DNA of 46,505 bases, from the NCBI GenBank assembly GCA_902762905.1, contig CACWQE010000017.1, positions 1-46,505 on the forward strand, read 5' to 3'. Both the position numbers and the translations under genes were made by a program. Positions 36,238-45,737 of this stretch are shown in pieces; the first letter of the stretch is position 1, and each line of letters starts with the position of its first letter. Below the pieces are notes generated by a model. That model saw only the letters and a list, made by a program, of their open reading frames with translations. It was not told where the DNA came from and did no database searches. This DNA is from an uncultured Lachnospiraceae bacterium. GTDB lineage: Bacteria; Bacillota; Clostridia; Lachnospirales; Lachnospiraceae.

Positions 36238-37194
36238 GTGTTTGAATTCGAAAAACCAAGAATTGAGATCGCAGAGATTTCAGAAGACAACAGATACGGT
36301 AAATTTGTAGTAGAACCTTTAGAGAGAGGCTATGGTACAACCCTTGGTAACTCTTTGAGAAGAATTATGTTATCATCTTTGCCAGGTTCCGCTGTTAGTT
36401 ATGTAAAGATCAAAGGTGTTTTACATGAGTTCAGCTCAATTCCAGGCGTAAAAGAAGATGTAACTGAGATTATCATGAACATCAAGGAATTGGCAATTAA
36501 GAATAATAGCAGCTCTAATGAGCCAAAGCAGGCTTATATTGAGTATGTTGGCGAAGGTGTGGTTACCGCAGCAGATATTCATGTAGATAGTGACATTGAG
36601 ATTTTGAATCCGGATCAGGTGATCGCAACATTAAGTGGTCCGGATGCAAGATTTGATATGGAACTTACTATCACAAAAGGTAGAGGTTATGTTGGATCTG
36701 ACAAGAATAAGAAAGATGATACATCCATTGATGTTATCGCTATCGATTCCATTTACACACCAGTTGAGCGTGTGAATCTCACAGTAGAGAATACTCGTGT
36801 AGGTCAGATTACAGATTATGATAAGCTTACATTAGATGTATATACCAATGGTACATTAGCTCCAGATGAGGCAGTAAGCTTAGCTGCAAAAGTATTAAGT
36901 GAGCATTTGAGTTTGTTTATTGATCTATCAGAGAATGCCAAGTCAGCAGAGGTTATGGTAGAGAAAGAAGACAACGAGAAAGAGAAAGTATTAGAGATGA
37001 ACATTGATGAATTGGAGTTATCCGTTCGTTCATTCAACTGCTTGAAGAGAGCAGGTATTAATACAGTAGAAGAGCTGACAAGCAAGACTCCGGAAGATAT
37101 GATGAAAGTTCGTAACTTAGGACGTAAGTCTTTAGAAGAAGTGCTGAATAAGTTAAAAGAATTAGGTCTTTCATTGAATAACGGAGAAGAATAA
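36238..37194 (+). CDS. rpoA: DNA-directed RNA polymerase subunit alpha
   Basis: Alpha dimerises to start polymerase assembly. The N-terminal domain (about 1-235) contains [20 protein letters not shown] and [14 protein letters not shown]; the C-terminal domain (about 255-318) has [20 protein letters not shown], which binds UP elements and activators. The 318-residue protein uses a GTG start with AAAGGAGG upstream. Confidence 0.97.
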   Translation: MFEFEKPRIEIAEISEDNRYGKFVVEPLERGYGTTLGNSLRRIMLSSLPGSAVSYVKIKGVLHEFSSIPGVKEDVTEIIMNIKELAIKNNSSSNEPKQAYIEYVGEGVVTAADIHVDSDIEILNPDQVIATLSGPDARFDMELTITKGRGYVGSDKNKKDDTSIDVIAIDSIYTPVERVNLTVENTRVGQITDYDKLTLDVYTNGTLAPDEAVSLAAKVLSEHLSLFIDLSENAKSAEVMVEKEDNEKEKVLEMNIDELELSVRSFNCLKRAGINTVEELTSKTPEDMMKVRNLGRKSLEEVLNKLKELGLSLNNGEE

Positions 37195-37254
37195 TAAGAA
37201 GAGAGAACACTTAAGCCGAAGGTTTAGTAAGCAAAGTGAAGGAGGAAATACATC

Positions 37255-37791
37255 ATGGCAATGTATAGAAAGCTTGGAAAGAAGCAGGCAGCAAGAAAAG
37301 CGTTACTTCGTAATCAGGTAACACAGTTATTATATAACGGTAAGATTAAGACAACAGAAGCAAGAGCAAAAGAGATTCGTAAGATTGCTGAGAGCTTAAT
37401 CACAATGGCAGTGAAAGAGAAAGATAACTATGATGAAGTTACTGTAACTGCTAAGGTTGCTAAGAAAGACAAAGATGGTAAGAGAGTCAAAGAAGTTGTA
37501 GATGGTAAGAAAGTTACTGTTTATGATGAAGTTGAGAAGACTGTTAAGAAAGATCAGCCATCTAAGTTACATGCAAGAAGACAGATGTTAAAGGTTCTTT
37601 ATCCTGTAGTTGAGGTTCCTACTGATGCTGCTGGTAAGAAGAGAGGAACTAAGAAGGTTGACTTAACTGAGAAGTTATTCAACGAGTATGGCCCTAAGTA
37701 TGCTGGACGTAATGGTGGTTACACAAGAATCATCAAGATCGGACCTCGTAAGGGTGATGCTGCAATGGAAGTTATCATTGAGTTAGTATAA
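37255..37791 (+). CDS. rplQ: 50S ribosomal protein L17 with internal insertion
   Basis: L17 lies near the tunnel exit. The ends are normal ([38 protein letters not shown]), but at 178 residues it is about 55 longer than the usual 115-130. A Lys/Asp/Val-rich stretch (about residues 54-104) interrupts the region before KLHARRQ, and a shorter insertion follows near [15 protein letters not shown]. It is in frame and bounded by conserved sequence, so it is a surface extension rather than a frameshift. Confidence 0.95.
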   Translation: MAMYRKLGKKQAARKALLRNQVTQLLYNGKIKTTEARAKEIRKIAESLITMAVKEKDNYDEVTVTAKVAKKDKDGKRVKEVVDGKKVTVYDEVEKTVKKDQPSKLHARRQMLKVLYPVVEVPTDAAGKKRGTKKVDLTEKLFNEYGPKYAGRNGGYTRIIKIGPRKGDAAMEVIIELV

Positions 37792-37810
37792 GACAATAGA
37801 TGATGTTCAT

Positions 37811-37842
37811 GGGGACTGTAGTGTTACAGTCCCCTGTTTTTG
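37811..37842 (+). terminator. Intrinsic terminator after rplQ
   Basis: GGGGACTGTA (37811-37820), loop GTGT, TACAGTCCCC (37825-37834), then TGTTTTTG: a perfect 10-bp stem with a T-run, ending the ribosomal super-operon. Confidence 0.92.
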
Positions 37843-37994
37843 CATTATAGGAAAGTTCGTCCATAAAGCAAAAATGCTCCGCTTGGAATTTGCATCTTGC
37901 AGACATGGAGATAGAGGAATACGAAAGTATTATTTGATCTAGGATAAGATTTTCGCATTCTTCTATTAGACAATATAATAGCCGGGAGAGAACA

Positions 37995-39821
37995 ATGGAT
38001 ATAAGAAAGAAATTGATTGATATTAAGAATGTGACATTTGAATATTTTCGACGAGATGCAGAAGGCAATGTGCAGGATATGGTAGAGGCTTTGAAAGATG
38101 TTTCACTTGAGGTGGAGGAAGGACAGTTTATTGCCATTTTAGGCAGAAATGGATCTGGTAAATCCACACTTGCCAAGCATATCAATGCCCTGTTATTCCC
38201 CAGCGAGGGCGAGGTTATAATAGATGGCATGAGTACTGAAGAGGAAGAAAATCATTTACTGATACGGCAGACAGCAGGAATGGTTTTTCAGAATCCGGAC
38301 AATCAGATTGTAGGCAATCTGGTAGAAGAAGATGTGGCATTTGGACCGGAGAATTTGGGGGTGCCAACAGCTGATATTTGGAATCGGGTGGATGCGGCAT
38401 TGAATGAAACGGGAATGGAGAAACTTCGCAATCAGTCACCGAATCATCTGTCGGGAGGGCAGAAACAGCGTGTTGCAATTGCAGGAGTGCTGGCAATGCA
38501 TCCGAAGTGTATTATATTTGATGAAGCAACTGCAATGTTAGATCCTCAGGGAAGAAAAAATATGATTACAGTAGCAAAGCGGTTGCAGGAAGAGAATGGA
38601 ATTACTGTCATTTTGATTACCCATCACATGGATGAGGTGTTGGCGGCTGATCAGGTTTTTGTGATGAAAGATGGACATGTAGTAGCACAGGGCGCGCCTG
38701 AACTGATTTTTACTCAGAAGACGTTATTGGAAGAGTGTGGATTGTGTCTGCCCGTATTTTATCAATATATGGAACAGATGCATCAGGATGGGATTCTGAC
38801 AGACAGAATGTGTAGTCGGATTCATACGGAACAGGATTTACTTGCGTGTCTGAAAGAGGTATATACACAAGAGAGGACAGGAGATTCCGCAGGTAAGGAT
38901 GAAACGATAGATAAGGCTTTTCTGGACTATCCGACAGATGGAGTGGGCAAATCAAAAGAAGGACTTTTACTGAATCATGTCAGCTATATATATAACAAGG
39001 GATATGCGGATGAACGTAAGGCGTTAGATGATGTGTCATTGCATATTGGCAAAGGAGAATTTGTCGCTGTCATTGGACATACGGGATCTGGAAAGTCCAC
39101 TTTGATGCAACATTTGAATGGTTTATATCTTCCAACAGAAGGAAATGTCTATTATGATGGACAGGACATAACAGATGCTGATTTCTCAATGAAGGAATTA
39201 CGCCAGAAAGTTGGCCTTGTTTTTCAATATCCGGAGTACCAGTTGTTTGCTGAGACGGTGGAGAAAGATGTATGTTTTGGCCCGGAGAATATGGATATAA
39301 GCCGGGTAGAAGCTCAGAAACGTGCATATGAGGCAATCGAGGCGGTTGGATTGCCGGATACGATATATGATAGTTCACCACTGCAGTTATCGGGTGGTCA
39401 GAAAAGAAGGGTTGCAATGGCAGGTATTCTGGCTATGCAGCCGGAGTATCTGGTGTTAGATGAACCAACAGCAGGACTTGATCCGTATTCAGCAAAGGCA
39501 ATTTTACAGATGTTGAAAGATCTGCAACAGAAGCAAGGTATTGGAATTGTGCTGGTTTCTCATTCGATGGAAGAGGTTGCTGAATATGCAGATCGGATTA
39601 TTGTTATGGATCAGGGTAGGAAGTGTATGGATGGTCCGGTGTGGGCCGTGTATAATCAGCTATACCGGTTAGAGAAATTGGGGCTTTCCGTTCCGGTTGG
39701 CAACCGGATTCTGGTTACCCTGCGACAAATGGGATATTCCGTTAATACACAGATAAATCGTATGGAAGATATTTTTGCAGAATTAGCCCGCTGGAAAAGT
39801 CTGATGGGAAAGCAGGTATAA
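37995..39821 (+). CDS. Fused ECF transporter ATPase (EcfA1-EcfA2)
   Basis: The protein powers uptake of vitamins or other micronutrients through interchangeable substrate-binding S components. Two complete ABC ATPase domains are fused in 608 residues. The first has Walker A GRNGSGKST (50-58) and signature LSGGQKQRVAIAG with IIFDEATAMLDP; the second has Walker A GHTGSGKST (361-369) and LSGGQKRRVAMAG with LVLDEPTAGLDP. A linker of about 40-60 residues (about 275-325) joins them. In most relatives ecfA1 and ecfA2 are separate adjacent genes, as are their products. EcfT follows after 4 bases. Confidence 0.93.
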   Translation: MDIRKKLIDIKNVTFEYFRRDAEGNVQDMVEALKDVSLEVEEGQFIAILGRNGSGKSTLAKHINALLFPSEGEVIIDGMSTEEEENHLLIRQTAGMVFQNPDNQIVGNLVEEDVAFGPENLGVPTADIWNRVDAALNETGMEKLRNQSPNHLSGGQKQRVAIAGVLAMHPKCIIFDEATAMLDPQGRKNMITVAKRLQEENGITVILITHHMDEVLAADQVFVMKDGHVVAQGAPELIFTQKTLLEECGLCLPVFYQYMEQMHQDGILTDRMCSRIHTEQDLLACLKEVYTQERTGDSAGKDETIDKAFLDYPTDGVGKSKEGLLLNHVSYIYNKGYADERKALDDVSLHIGKGEFVAVIGHTGSGKSTLMQHLNGLYLPTEGNVYYDGQDITDADFSMKELRQKVGLVFQYPEYQLFAETVEKDVCFGPENMDISRVEAQKRAYEAIEAVGLPDTIYDSSPLQLSGGQKRRVAMAGILAMQPEYLVLDEPTAGLDPYSAKAILQMLKDLQQKQGIGIVLVSHSMEEVAEYADRIIVMDQGRKCMDGPVWAVYNQLYRLEKLGLSVPVGNRILVTLRQMGYSVNTQINRMEDIFAELARWKSLMGKQV

Positions 39822-39825
39822 CAGT

Positions 39826-40629
39826 ATGATGAAAGATATGACGATTGGACAATTCTATAATACAGATTCTGTTATTCACCGGTTAGATCCGAGAGTCAAA
39901 GTTATATTTACTTTGATTTATGTGATGAGTTTGTTCTTCTCAAGAAATCCGGTATTATATGTAGCAGCATTTGCAGTGCTGGTTTTCTATATAAAGTTGT
40001 CAAAGGTTCCGATTTCCTTTATTATGAAAGGATTGAAGGCATTAGGGATGATCATTTTATTTACAGTGGTGATTAATCTGTTTACTGTTCAAGGAGCAAA
40101 AACTCTTGTGGAGTGGCATTTTATCCGAATAACAGATGCAGGTCTTAAGTCGGCAATTTATCTGGGACTGCGACTTTGCTTTATGATCATCGGCTCAAGT
40201 ATGATGACATATACCACGACTCCGAATGCATTAACAGATGGCTTGGAAAAGATGCTGGGATGGATGAAGAAAATCCATGTTCCGGTACATGAATTTGCAA
40301 TGATCATGGCAATTGCATTACGGTTTGTTCCGATTCTGGTAGATGAATTGGATAAGATTATGAAAGCACAGATGGCCAGAGGAGTCGATTTTAAAGAGGG
40401 AAATCTGATGGCAAGATTGAAGAAACTTGTGCCAATTATTATTCCGTTGTTTGTATCTGCCGTGCGGCGTAGTAATGAGCTAGCATTGGCGATGGATGCC
40501 AGATGTTATCATGGCGGAGAAGGCAGAACAAAGATGAAACCACTGCAATATAAGAGAAATGATAGGATTGCTTATGTTTTTGTGATGATTTATCTGGTGA
40601 TGATGATCGCAATAGCAATTCACTTTTGA
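39826..40629 (+). CDS. ecfT: ECF transporter transmembrane subunit EcfT
   Basis: EcfT couples the ATPases to the S components. The 267-residue protein has about five transmembrane helices and begins with MTIGQFYNTDSVIHRLDPRV, the EcfT entry pattern. The coupling helices carry AMARGVDF-type and ALAMDARCYHGG motifs (Ala-Arg-Gly), which bind the ATPases. No S-component gene is adjacent, as in group II ECF systems, whose S genes are scattered. Confidence 0.95.
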   Translation: MMKDMTIGQFYNTDSVIHRLDPRVKVIFTLIYVMSLFFSRNPVLYVAAFAVLVFYIKLSKVPISFIMKGLKALGMIILFTVVINLFTVQGAKTLVEWHFIRITDAGLKSAIYLGLRLCFMIIGSSMMTYTTTPNALTDGLEKMLGWMKKIHVPVHEFAMIMAIALRFVPILVDELDKIMKAQMARGVDFKEGNLMARLKKLVPIIIPLFVSAVRRSNELALAMDARCYHGGEGRTKMKPLQYKRNDRIAYVFVMIYLVMMIAIAIHF

Positions 40630-40729
40630 CTTTATGGGAAAGGCAAAAGAAAAGATAATAGATTTTTAATGCAGGTACAAATAAAAGAGGATAAAATAAT
40701 GGAAGGAAATAGCAATAAAAATAGAAATA

Positions 40730-40767
40730 AAATGTGATAAAACGAAGATAAACTTATCACATTTTTT
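40730..40767 (+). terminator. Intrinsic terminator after ecfT
   Basis: AAATGTGATAA (40730-40740) pairs with TTATCACATTT (40754-40764), followed by TTTTTT. It separates ecfT from truA, although truA begins only 37 bases later, so partial read-through is possible. Confidence 0.8.
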
Positions 40768-40803
40768 ATGAAGCGCGATTTGGACTCAGATGAGGAGGTG
40801 TGT

Positions 40804-41547
40804 ATGGGAAAGAAGCGAATCAAATTAACGGTTGCTTATGATGGAACCAATTATTGTGGATGGCAGATCCAAAAGAATGGTATTACAGTGGAAGAAGTTT
40901 TGAACCGGACAATATCGAAGTTTTTTCAAGAAGAGATTACGGTAATTGGAGCAAGCAGAACGGATTCCGGGGTGCATGCTTTGGGAAATGTGGCGGTTTT
41001 TGATGCAGAAGTTACGATGCCGCCGGAGAAGATCAGTTATGCGATCAATAATTTATTACCGGATGACATTCGAATCCAAAAGTCGGAAGAGGTAGCACCG
41101 GATTTTCATCCAAGATATTGTGATACAAGAAAGACATATGAATATCAGATCTACAATGCACAGTTCCCGAATCCGCTTGTCCGGCTGTATTCGCATTTTG
41201 TATATTATCATTTGGATGAAGAAAAGATGCAGCAGGCGGCAGATTATCTGGTGGGAGAACATGATTTCAAGAGTTTCTGTACGCCGAAAGATGACGTGGA
41301 GAATACAGTACGAACCATATATTATATCAAGGTGATCCGGGAAGGGGATCTTGTGAAGGTTCGGATTAATGGAAATGGCTTCCTATATAATATGGTAAGA
41401 ATTATTGTTGGTTCTTTGATGAAAGTGGGGATGGGAATGATCCCGCCGGAATATGTAAAGGAGATTTTAGAAGCAAAAGATCGCACCAAAGCCGGACACA
41501 AAGCGGCGGCCTGTGGATTAACTTTGATTGAAATTGAATATTTGTAG
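40804..41547 (+). CDS. truA: tRNA pseudouridine(38-40) synthase TruA
   Basis: The enzyme makes pseudouridine at positions 38-40 of the tRNA anticodon arm. The catalytic Asp54 lies in GASRTDSGVHALGNVAVF. LTVAYDGTNYCGWQ and NGFLYNMVRIIVG are family-typical. At 247 residues it is normal. I chose ATG 40804, following GAGGAGGTG; an in-frame ATG at 40768 adds twelve residues and starts at the end of the terminator T-run. Confidence 0.95.
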   Translation: MGKKRIKLTVAYDGTNYCGWQIQKNGITVEEVLNRTISKFFQEEITVIGASRTDSGVHALGNVAVFDAEVTMPPEKISYAINNLLPDDIRIQKSEEVAPDFHPRYCDTRKTYEYQIYNAQFPNPLVRLYSHFVYYHLDEEKMQQAADYLVGEHDFKSFCTPKDDVENTVRTIYYIKVIREGDLVKVRINGNGFLYNMVRIIVGSLMKVGMGMIPPEYVKEILEAKDRTKAGHKAAACGLTLIEIEYL

Positions 41548-41739
41548 ATTGGTTATAGAATGGATTTGTAGAGGAAAGATTTTCCTATGAATATCAAAGA
41601 TAAATGAATATTGTTAAAAAATTTCTCAAGAACTTCACAATTGTATTGTATCGTAAATAACGAATACGTGTTAGGAAGACAGAAAAGAAGTTTGAAAGAG
41701 AGACACGAATAAAGAAATAAGAAAGGATAGGAGAGAATT

Positions 41740-44412
41740 ATGCAACGAATAGGTAAACGATTAATTAGTATGGTCATGGCAGCAACACTTTGCGTTACCC
41801 TGATCACACCGATGGGGTCCGGTCAGGTCTATGCAACGGAGAATACGACTCCGGTACAGTCGGAAGAGGGAACGACATCTGGGGAAGGTGAGCAAAAGGT
41901 ACAGTATAAGCTTGTATTCCAGGAAAATTTGACTATAGCACAAGGAAAAGAGCTTAAGCTTGCTGGTTATGTAAAACTTCAAAAAGAAGATGGTTCTGCA
42001 GCAGATATGAAGTTAGAGGATGGAACATTGGCATATTCTGTTGCACCAGATAATATCCTTGCTGTAGCAGAGGATGGAACGGTAACTGTTAAGGATAGTG
42101 CTAAAGCAAAGGATGAAGCAACTGTGACGGTTACTTGGACATCAAATGCAGATCCTTCAGTTAAAACGGAGGGCAGCATTAAGATTACAGTAGAATCTAG
42201 CGAAACACCATCAGAGAAAAAGATTGAGATTGTTGAGGATAATAAGGTAATAAAAGAAAAGACAATCGCATTGCGTGATACATATGATCTGTCGAAATAC
42301 ATTGTTGTTTCACCGGAAGATGGTAATAAGGAATTTACATATACTGTGGAGACAATTTCAGATAATAAAAATGTCGATGTTGTAAGCAAAGATGATAAAG
42401 GAATGATCACAGCAAAAAACATTGGTGATGCGAAAGTTACAATTACCAATAAAGATGGGGCATCTGGAGAAATTACAATTCATGTTGTTGATGTTCCGGT
42501 TGACTTGGAATTGGAACAATCACATTCTATGAAGGTAGCAGAGACCTACGAGATCAAGGCAAAGCTGGTATGGGCTTCTGGCAAGAAAGATGAATTGAAA
42601 GCAGATGCATTAAAGTACATCTTAGAAAAAGATAGTGATAAGGTTGTATCGGTGGATGAGAATGGTAAAGTAACAAGTCTCAAGCAGACTACTTATCCGG
42701 CAACGGCACAGATTAAAGTATCTTACACTGCAAGCTATAAAGTAGGAGAGGAATCAAAAGAGAAAAACTGGGAGAAGATCTGTACGATTACAGTAGAAAA
42801 ATCTCCAATAACCGGTATCAAGATTGATACAACTAAAATGCCTAAAGGTAATTGGAAGATTAACGATACCTACCAGTTACAGTTGAATTTAACACCGGAA
42901 GGTGCATCAGCAGAAGATGTTGAATATAAGACATCCGATAAAGATGTAGCAACAGTAAGTAAGACAGGTGAGATCAAGGCAACCGGAATCGGTAAGGCAA
43001 CGATCACAGCGTATGCAAAAGACAACAAGAATATCAAGGATACAGTTGAGATTAATGTATATCAGACTGTATTTAATGTGGTAGAGCTTGGAGTAAATGG
43101 AACTGATGCAAAAGATGATGCAGATGCTCTTAATAAGATACTGAAATATGCAACCAATGTGAATGAAATGATCACGGTCATTATTCCGGATGGAACCTAT
43201 TATCTTGGAAGTGCTTTGAAAGTATGGACCGAGACAAACATTCAGCTTTCATCAAATGCAGTGATCAAACGTATGCCGAGTGCAGAAGGTAAGTCTATGA
43301 TTGTAAACCGTACAAGTAAGAACAATGGCGGTTATACAGCAGCGCATGATATTATCATCAGCGGAGGTGTCTGGGATGGTAATACAACCGGAAGTGATCA
43401 TTCGAACTTACTTTATTTTGGACATGCAAAAAATATTACGATCAGGAATACAACAATCCGCAATGACAGTGGTGCACATTTGATTGAGTTTACCGGTGTG
43501 CAGAATGCAGTCGTTGAGAATGTAACATTAACAGGATTTGTATCATGTAAGACGTTAAGTGCTAGTCAGAATGCAGAAAAAGAAGCCATTCAGATTGATC
43601 ATTGTACCAGTGAGACAAACGCTCCGGGAATGGAGCCATTTGATGGTACAGCGTGTGATGGTATTACAATCCGGAATTGTAACATTTCTAATTATATGGC
43701 AGGTATTGGTACACATACACAGGGAGCAAATCCATCTAATAATGTATTGATCGAGAATAATGTATTTTCTAATATTGCCAATGCTTGTGTGAATCTTCCG
43801 AATATCCAGAATGTAACCATTCGGAATAACACAGCAAGTAATTTCACAACTTTCCTGTATGCAAGCGGATCACAAGGTGTGGTTGAGAATAACAATATTA
43901 ATAATGGTGCTTCGTTTGTTCCGGTGACATCAAGTGGGTTGCGCGCGAAGAACGGAATTACGGTATCAAATGGAAGTAATTTTGTAATTAAGAACAATAC
44001 AATAGAGAATGCACAGTCCAATGGTATCTGCGTATGGAATCAGAGTACAGCAGAGATTACAAGTAATAAGATTCGCAAAAACCAGTTATATGGTGTTCGG
44101 ACACAGGGTTCCACAGTAACATTTAAGAAGAATAAGGTTAACAAAAATGAGGAAGGAGCATTTGATACATACAAGGATGCAAAGATAACTTCCTCTGACG
44201 ATATCCGTTCTTATTATATTAATATTAAGAAGAGTTATAAGTACAAAGGTAAAGCTGTGAAACCAAAGATCAAGATCAAAGGGTTGAAGAAGAAGTATTA
44301 TAAGGTTACTTACAAGAATAATAAGAAACCGGGAACAGCTACGGTTATTATTAAGGGTAAGAAGGGTGTCAAGCAGACATTAAAGATCAAGTTCAAGATC
44401 AAGAAGAAATAG
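41740..44412 (+). CDS. Secreted Ig-like (BIG2) and parallel beta-helix surface protein
   Basis: An 890-residue protein with a signal peptide (residues 1 to about 31) and a short acidic linker. Several Ig-like repeats follow: the clearest BIG2 domain runs from about 358 to 440 (VEYKTSDKDVATVSKTGEIK). A right-handed parallel beta-helix of pectate-lyase/NosD type spans about 444-805, starting VFNVVELGVNGTDAKDDADA with many N-N-x-x repeats. The tail (about 819-890) is very Lys-rich, resembling Lachnospiraceae surface modules. There is no LPxTG, SLH or membrane anchor. The helix suggests polysaccharide binding or cleavage; catalytic residues cannot be fixed by eye. No good promoter was found in the 41548-41739 gap. 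Confidence 0.87.
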   Translation: MQRIGKRLISMVMAATLCVTLITPMGSGQVYATENTTPVQSEEGTTSGEGEQKVQYKLVFQENLTIAQGKELKLAGYVKLQKEDGSAADMKLEDGTLAYSVAPDNILAVAEDGTVTVKDSAKAKDEATVTVTWTSNADPSVKTEGSIKITVESSETPSEKKIEIVEDNKVIKEKTIALRDTYDLSKYIVVSPEDGNKEFTYTVETISDNKNVDVVSKDDKGMITAKNIGDAKVTITNKDGASGEITIHVVDVPVDLELEQSHSMKVAETYEIKAKLVWASGKKDELKADALKYILEKDSDKVVSVDENGKVTSLKQTTYPATAQIKVSYTASYKVGEESKEKNWEKICTITVEKSPITGIKIDTTKMPKGNWKINDTYQLQLNLTPEGASAEDVEYKTSDKDVATVSKTGEIKATGIGKATITAYAKDNKNIKDTVEINVYQTVFNVVELGVNGTDAKDDADALNKILKYATNVNEMITVIIPDGTYYLGSALKVWTETNIQLSSNAVIKRMPSAEGKSMIVNRTSKNNGGYTAAHDIIISGGVWDGNTTGSDHSNLLYFGHAKNITIRNTTIRNDSGAHLIEFTGVQNAVVENVTLTGFVSCKTLSASQNAEKEAIQIDHCTSETNAPGMEPFDGTACDGITIRNCNISNYMAGIGTHTQGANPSNNVLIENNVFSNIANACVNLPNIQNVTIRNNTASNFTTFLYASGSQGVVENNNINNGASFVPVTSSGLRAKNGITVSNGSNFVIKNNTIENAQSNGICVWNQSTAEITSNKIRKNQLYGVRTQGSTVTFKKNKVNKNEEGAFDTYKDAKITSSDDIRSYYINIKKSYKYKGKAVKPKIKIKGLKKKYYKVTYKNNKKPGTATVIIKGKKGVKQTLKIKFKIKKK

Positions 44413-44449
44413 AAACCGTTTAGTAAAAGAACTAACATGATATGCGTCA

Positions 44450-44484
44450 AAGAGGGTGTTGTGGATAACGATGCCCTCTTTTTT
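44450..44484 (+). terminator. Intrinsic terminator after the beta-helix gene
   Basis: AAGAGGG (44450-44456) pairs with CCCTCTT (44474-44480), followed by T residues to 44484. Confidence 0.8.
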
Positions 44485-44533
44485 GGAAAATGTGGATAAA
44501 TCCAGAATGTTTCGTTATTTTTGGAAAAATTCG

Positions 44534-44562
44534 TTGACACACACGGGTCGATGTAATATAAT
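44534..44562 (+). promoter_or_regulatory. Consensus promoter of rplM-rpsI
   Basis: TTGACA (44534-44539) and TATAAT (44557-44562) are 17 bases apart, a perfect sigma-A match. Transcription should start near 44569, leaving a leader of about 170 nt before rplM. Confidence 0.88.
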
Positions 44563-44568
44563 ACTTAA

Positions 44569-44737
44569 TTGTGACGATGGAAGAAGTCTGTGCAAAACCA
44601 TTAGCCCCGGTTTTACATAGTGAGAAGTTGTCTAGGTCAGTATAGGTGCGTGAGAACGCTGTTTCGGACATTGCAGCGAACTTGATATTGCAGCCTGAGG
44701 ACAGAATTTTATTGGAATTATTTTAAGGAGGAACACC
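44569..44737 (+). ncRNA. rplM-rpsI leader RNA (candidate L13-type regulator)
   Basis: The leader forms AAAACC (44594-44599) with GGTTTT (44609-44614) and GCGT-GAGA-ACGC (44648-44659), a GNRA-type tetraloop hairpin. A TTGCAG direct repeat occurs downstream (about 44671 and 44688). L13 leaders that control rplM-rpsI are known in Firmicutes; this could be a divergent relative, but I could not confirm the consensus. Confidence 0.45.
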
Positions 44738-45172
44738 ATGAAGAGTTATATGGCAAGCCCATCAACAATTAACAGAGAGTGGTATGTAGTTGACGCTACA
44801 GGACATACATTAGGACGTTTAGCATCAGAAGTTGCAAGTGTTTTGAGAGGTAAGAACAAACCAACCTTTACACCACACATCGATACTGGTGATTACGTAA
44901 TTATTGTGAATGCAGACAAGATCAAAGTAACTGGTAAGAAGTTAGACCAGAAAGTATATTATGATTATTCAGGATATGTTGGCGGAATGAAAGAGACAAC
45001 ATTGAAAGAGCTTTTAGCTAAGAAGCCGGAAGAAGTAATCCGCAGAGCAGTTAAGGGTATGCTTCCAAAGGGACCTTTAGGACGCGAGATGATTACTAAG
45101 CTTCATGTATATGCTGGTCCGGAACATAATCATCAGGCACAGCAGCCGAAAGAGTTAGAGATTAAGTATTAA
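44738..45172 (+). CDS. rplM: 50S ribosomal protein L13
   Basis: L13 is an early 50S assembly protein. The 144-residue sequence has [40 protein letters not shown] and [27 protein letters not shown] precedes the ATG, and rpsI follows after 17 bases. Confidence 0.97.
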   Translation: MKSYMASPSTINREWYVVDATGHTLGRLASEVASVLRGKNKPTFTPHIDTGDYVIIVNADKIKVTGKKLDQKVYYDYSGYVGGMKETTLKELLAKKPEEVIRRAVKGMLPKGPLGREMITKLHVYAGPEHNHQAQQPKELEIKY

Positions 45173-45189
45173 TTAAGGAGGACAAAGCA

Positions 45190-45585
45190 GTGGCTAAAAC
45201 AGAAAGATATTACGGAACTGGTAGAAGAAAAAGCAGTGTTGCAAGAGTATATTTAGTACCTGGTACAGGTAAGATCACAATTAATAAGAAAGATATGGAT
45301 GATTACTTCGGTCTTGAGACATTGAAGATTATTGTGAATCAGCCATTCGTTGCTACGAATACAGTAGGAAAGTTTGATGTACTTGTTAATGTTCGTGGTG
45401 GTGGATTCACAGGACAGGCTGGTGCTATTCGTCATGGTATTTCAAGAGCATTATTAGAGGCAGATGCTGAGAATCGTCCGGCACTTAAGAAAGCTGGATA
45501 CCTTACTCGTGATTCTCGTATGAAGGAGAGAAAGAAGTACGGTTTGAAAGCAGCTCGTCGTGCTCCTCAGTTCTCCAAGAGATAA
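45190..45585 (+). CDS. rpsI: 30S ribosomal protein S9
   Basis: S9 reaches the P-site tRNA with its C-terminal tail. The 131-residue protein has [40 protein letters not shown] and the tail [17 protein letters not shown] ending in the conserved Lys-Arg. It starts with GTG after AAGGAGG. Confidence 0.97.
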   Translation: MAKTERYYGTGRRKSSVARVYLVPGTGKITINKKDMDDYFGLETLKIIVNQPFVATNTVGKFDVLVNVRGGGFTGQAGAIRHGISRALLEADAENRPALKKAGYLTRDSRMKERKKYGLKAARRAPQFSKR

Positions 45586-45634
45586 TCGATTTCATAATCC
45601 AGAGCGTCTCAGGACGTTTCAGAAATACTTATTA

Positions 45635-45666
45635 CATCCCAGGACTTTCGTTCTGGGATGTTTTTG
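45635..45666 (+). terminator. Intrinsic terminator after rpsI
   Basis: CATCCCAG (45635-45642) pairs with CTGGGATG (45653-45660), followed by TTTTT. Confidence 0.88.
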
Positions 45667-45681
45667 TATAAAAAAATAAGG

Positions 45682-45696
45682 AAGTATGATATACTT
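45682..45696. promoter_or_regulatory. Inverted repeat and -10-like box before the DUF4160 gene
   Basis: AAGTAT (45682-45687) and ATACTT (45691-45696) form a 6-bp dyad with a 3-base centre, overlapping a -10-like TATACT (45690-45695). No good -35 is seen. It would suit autoregulation of the downstream pair. Confidence 0.45.
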
Positions 45697-45737
45697 ATAT
45701 GTGAAGATTAGAAATGATTATTGGGAGGTGAAACAAC

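Noticed and set aside
37843..37994. Riboswitch upstream of the ECF ATPase
   Set aside because: The gap holds only the rplQ terminator and about 150 bases without a recognisable aptamer; the shared ECF module is usually housekeeping.
41548..41739. Promoter of the beta-helix gene
   Set aside because: Several AT-rich boxes exist, but no -35/-10 pair with proper spacing stood out.
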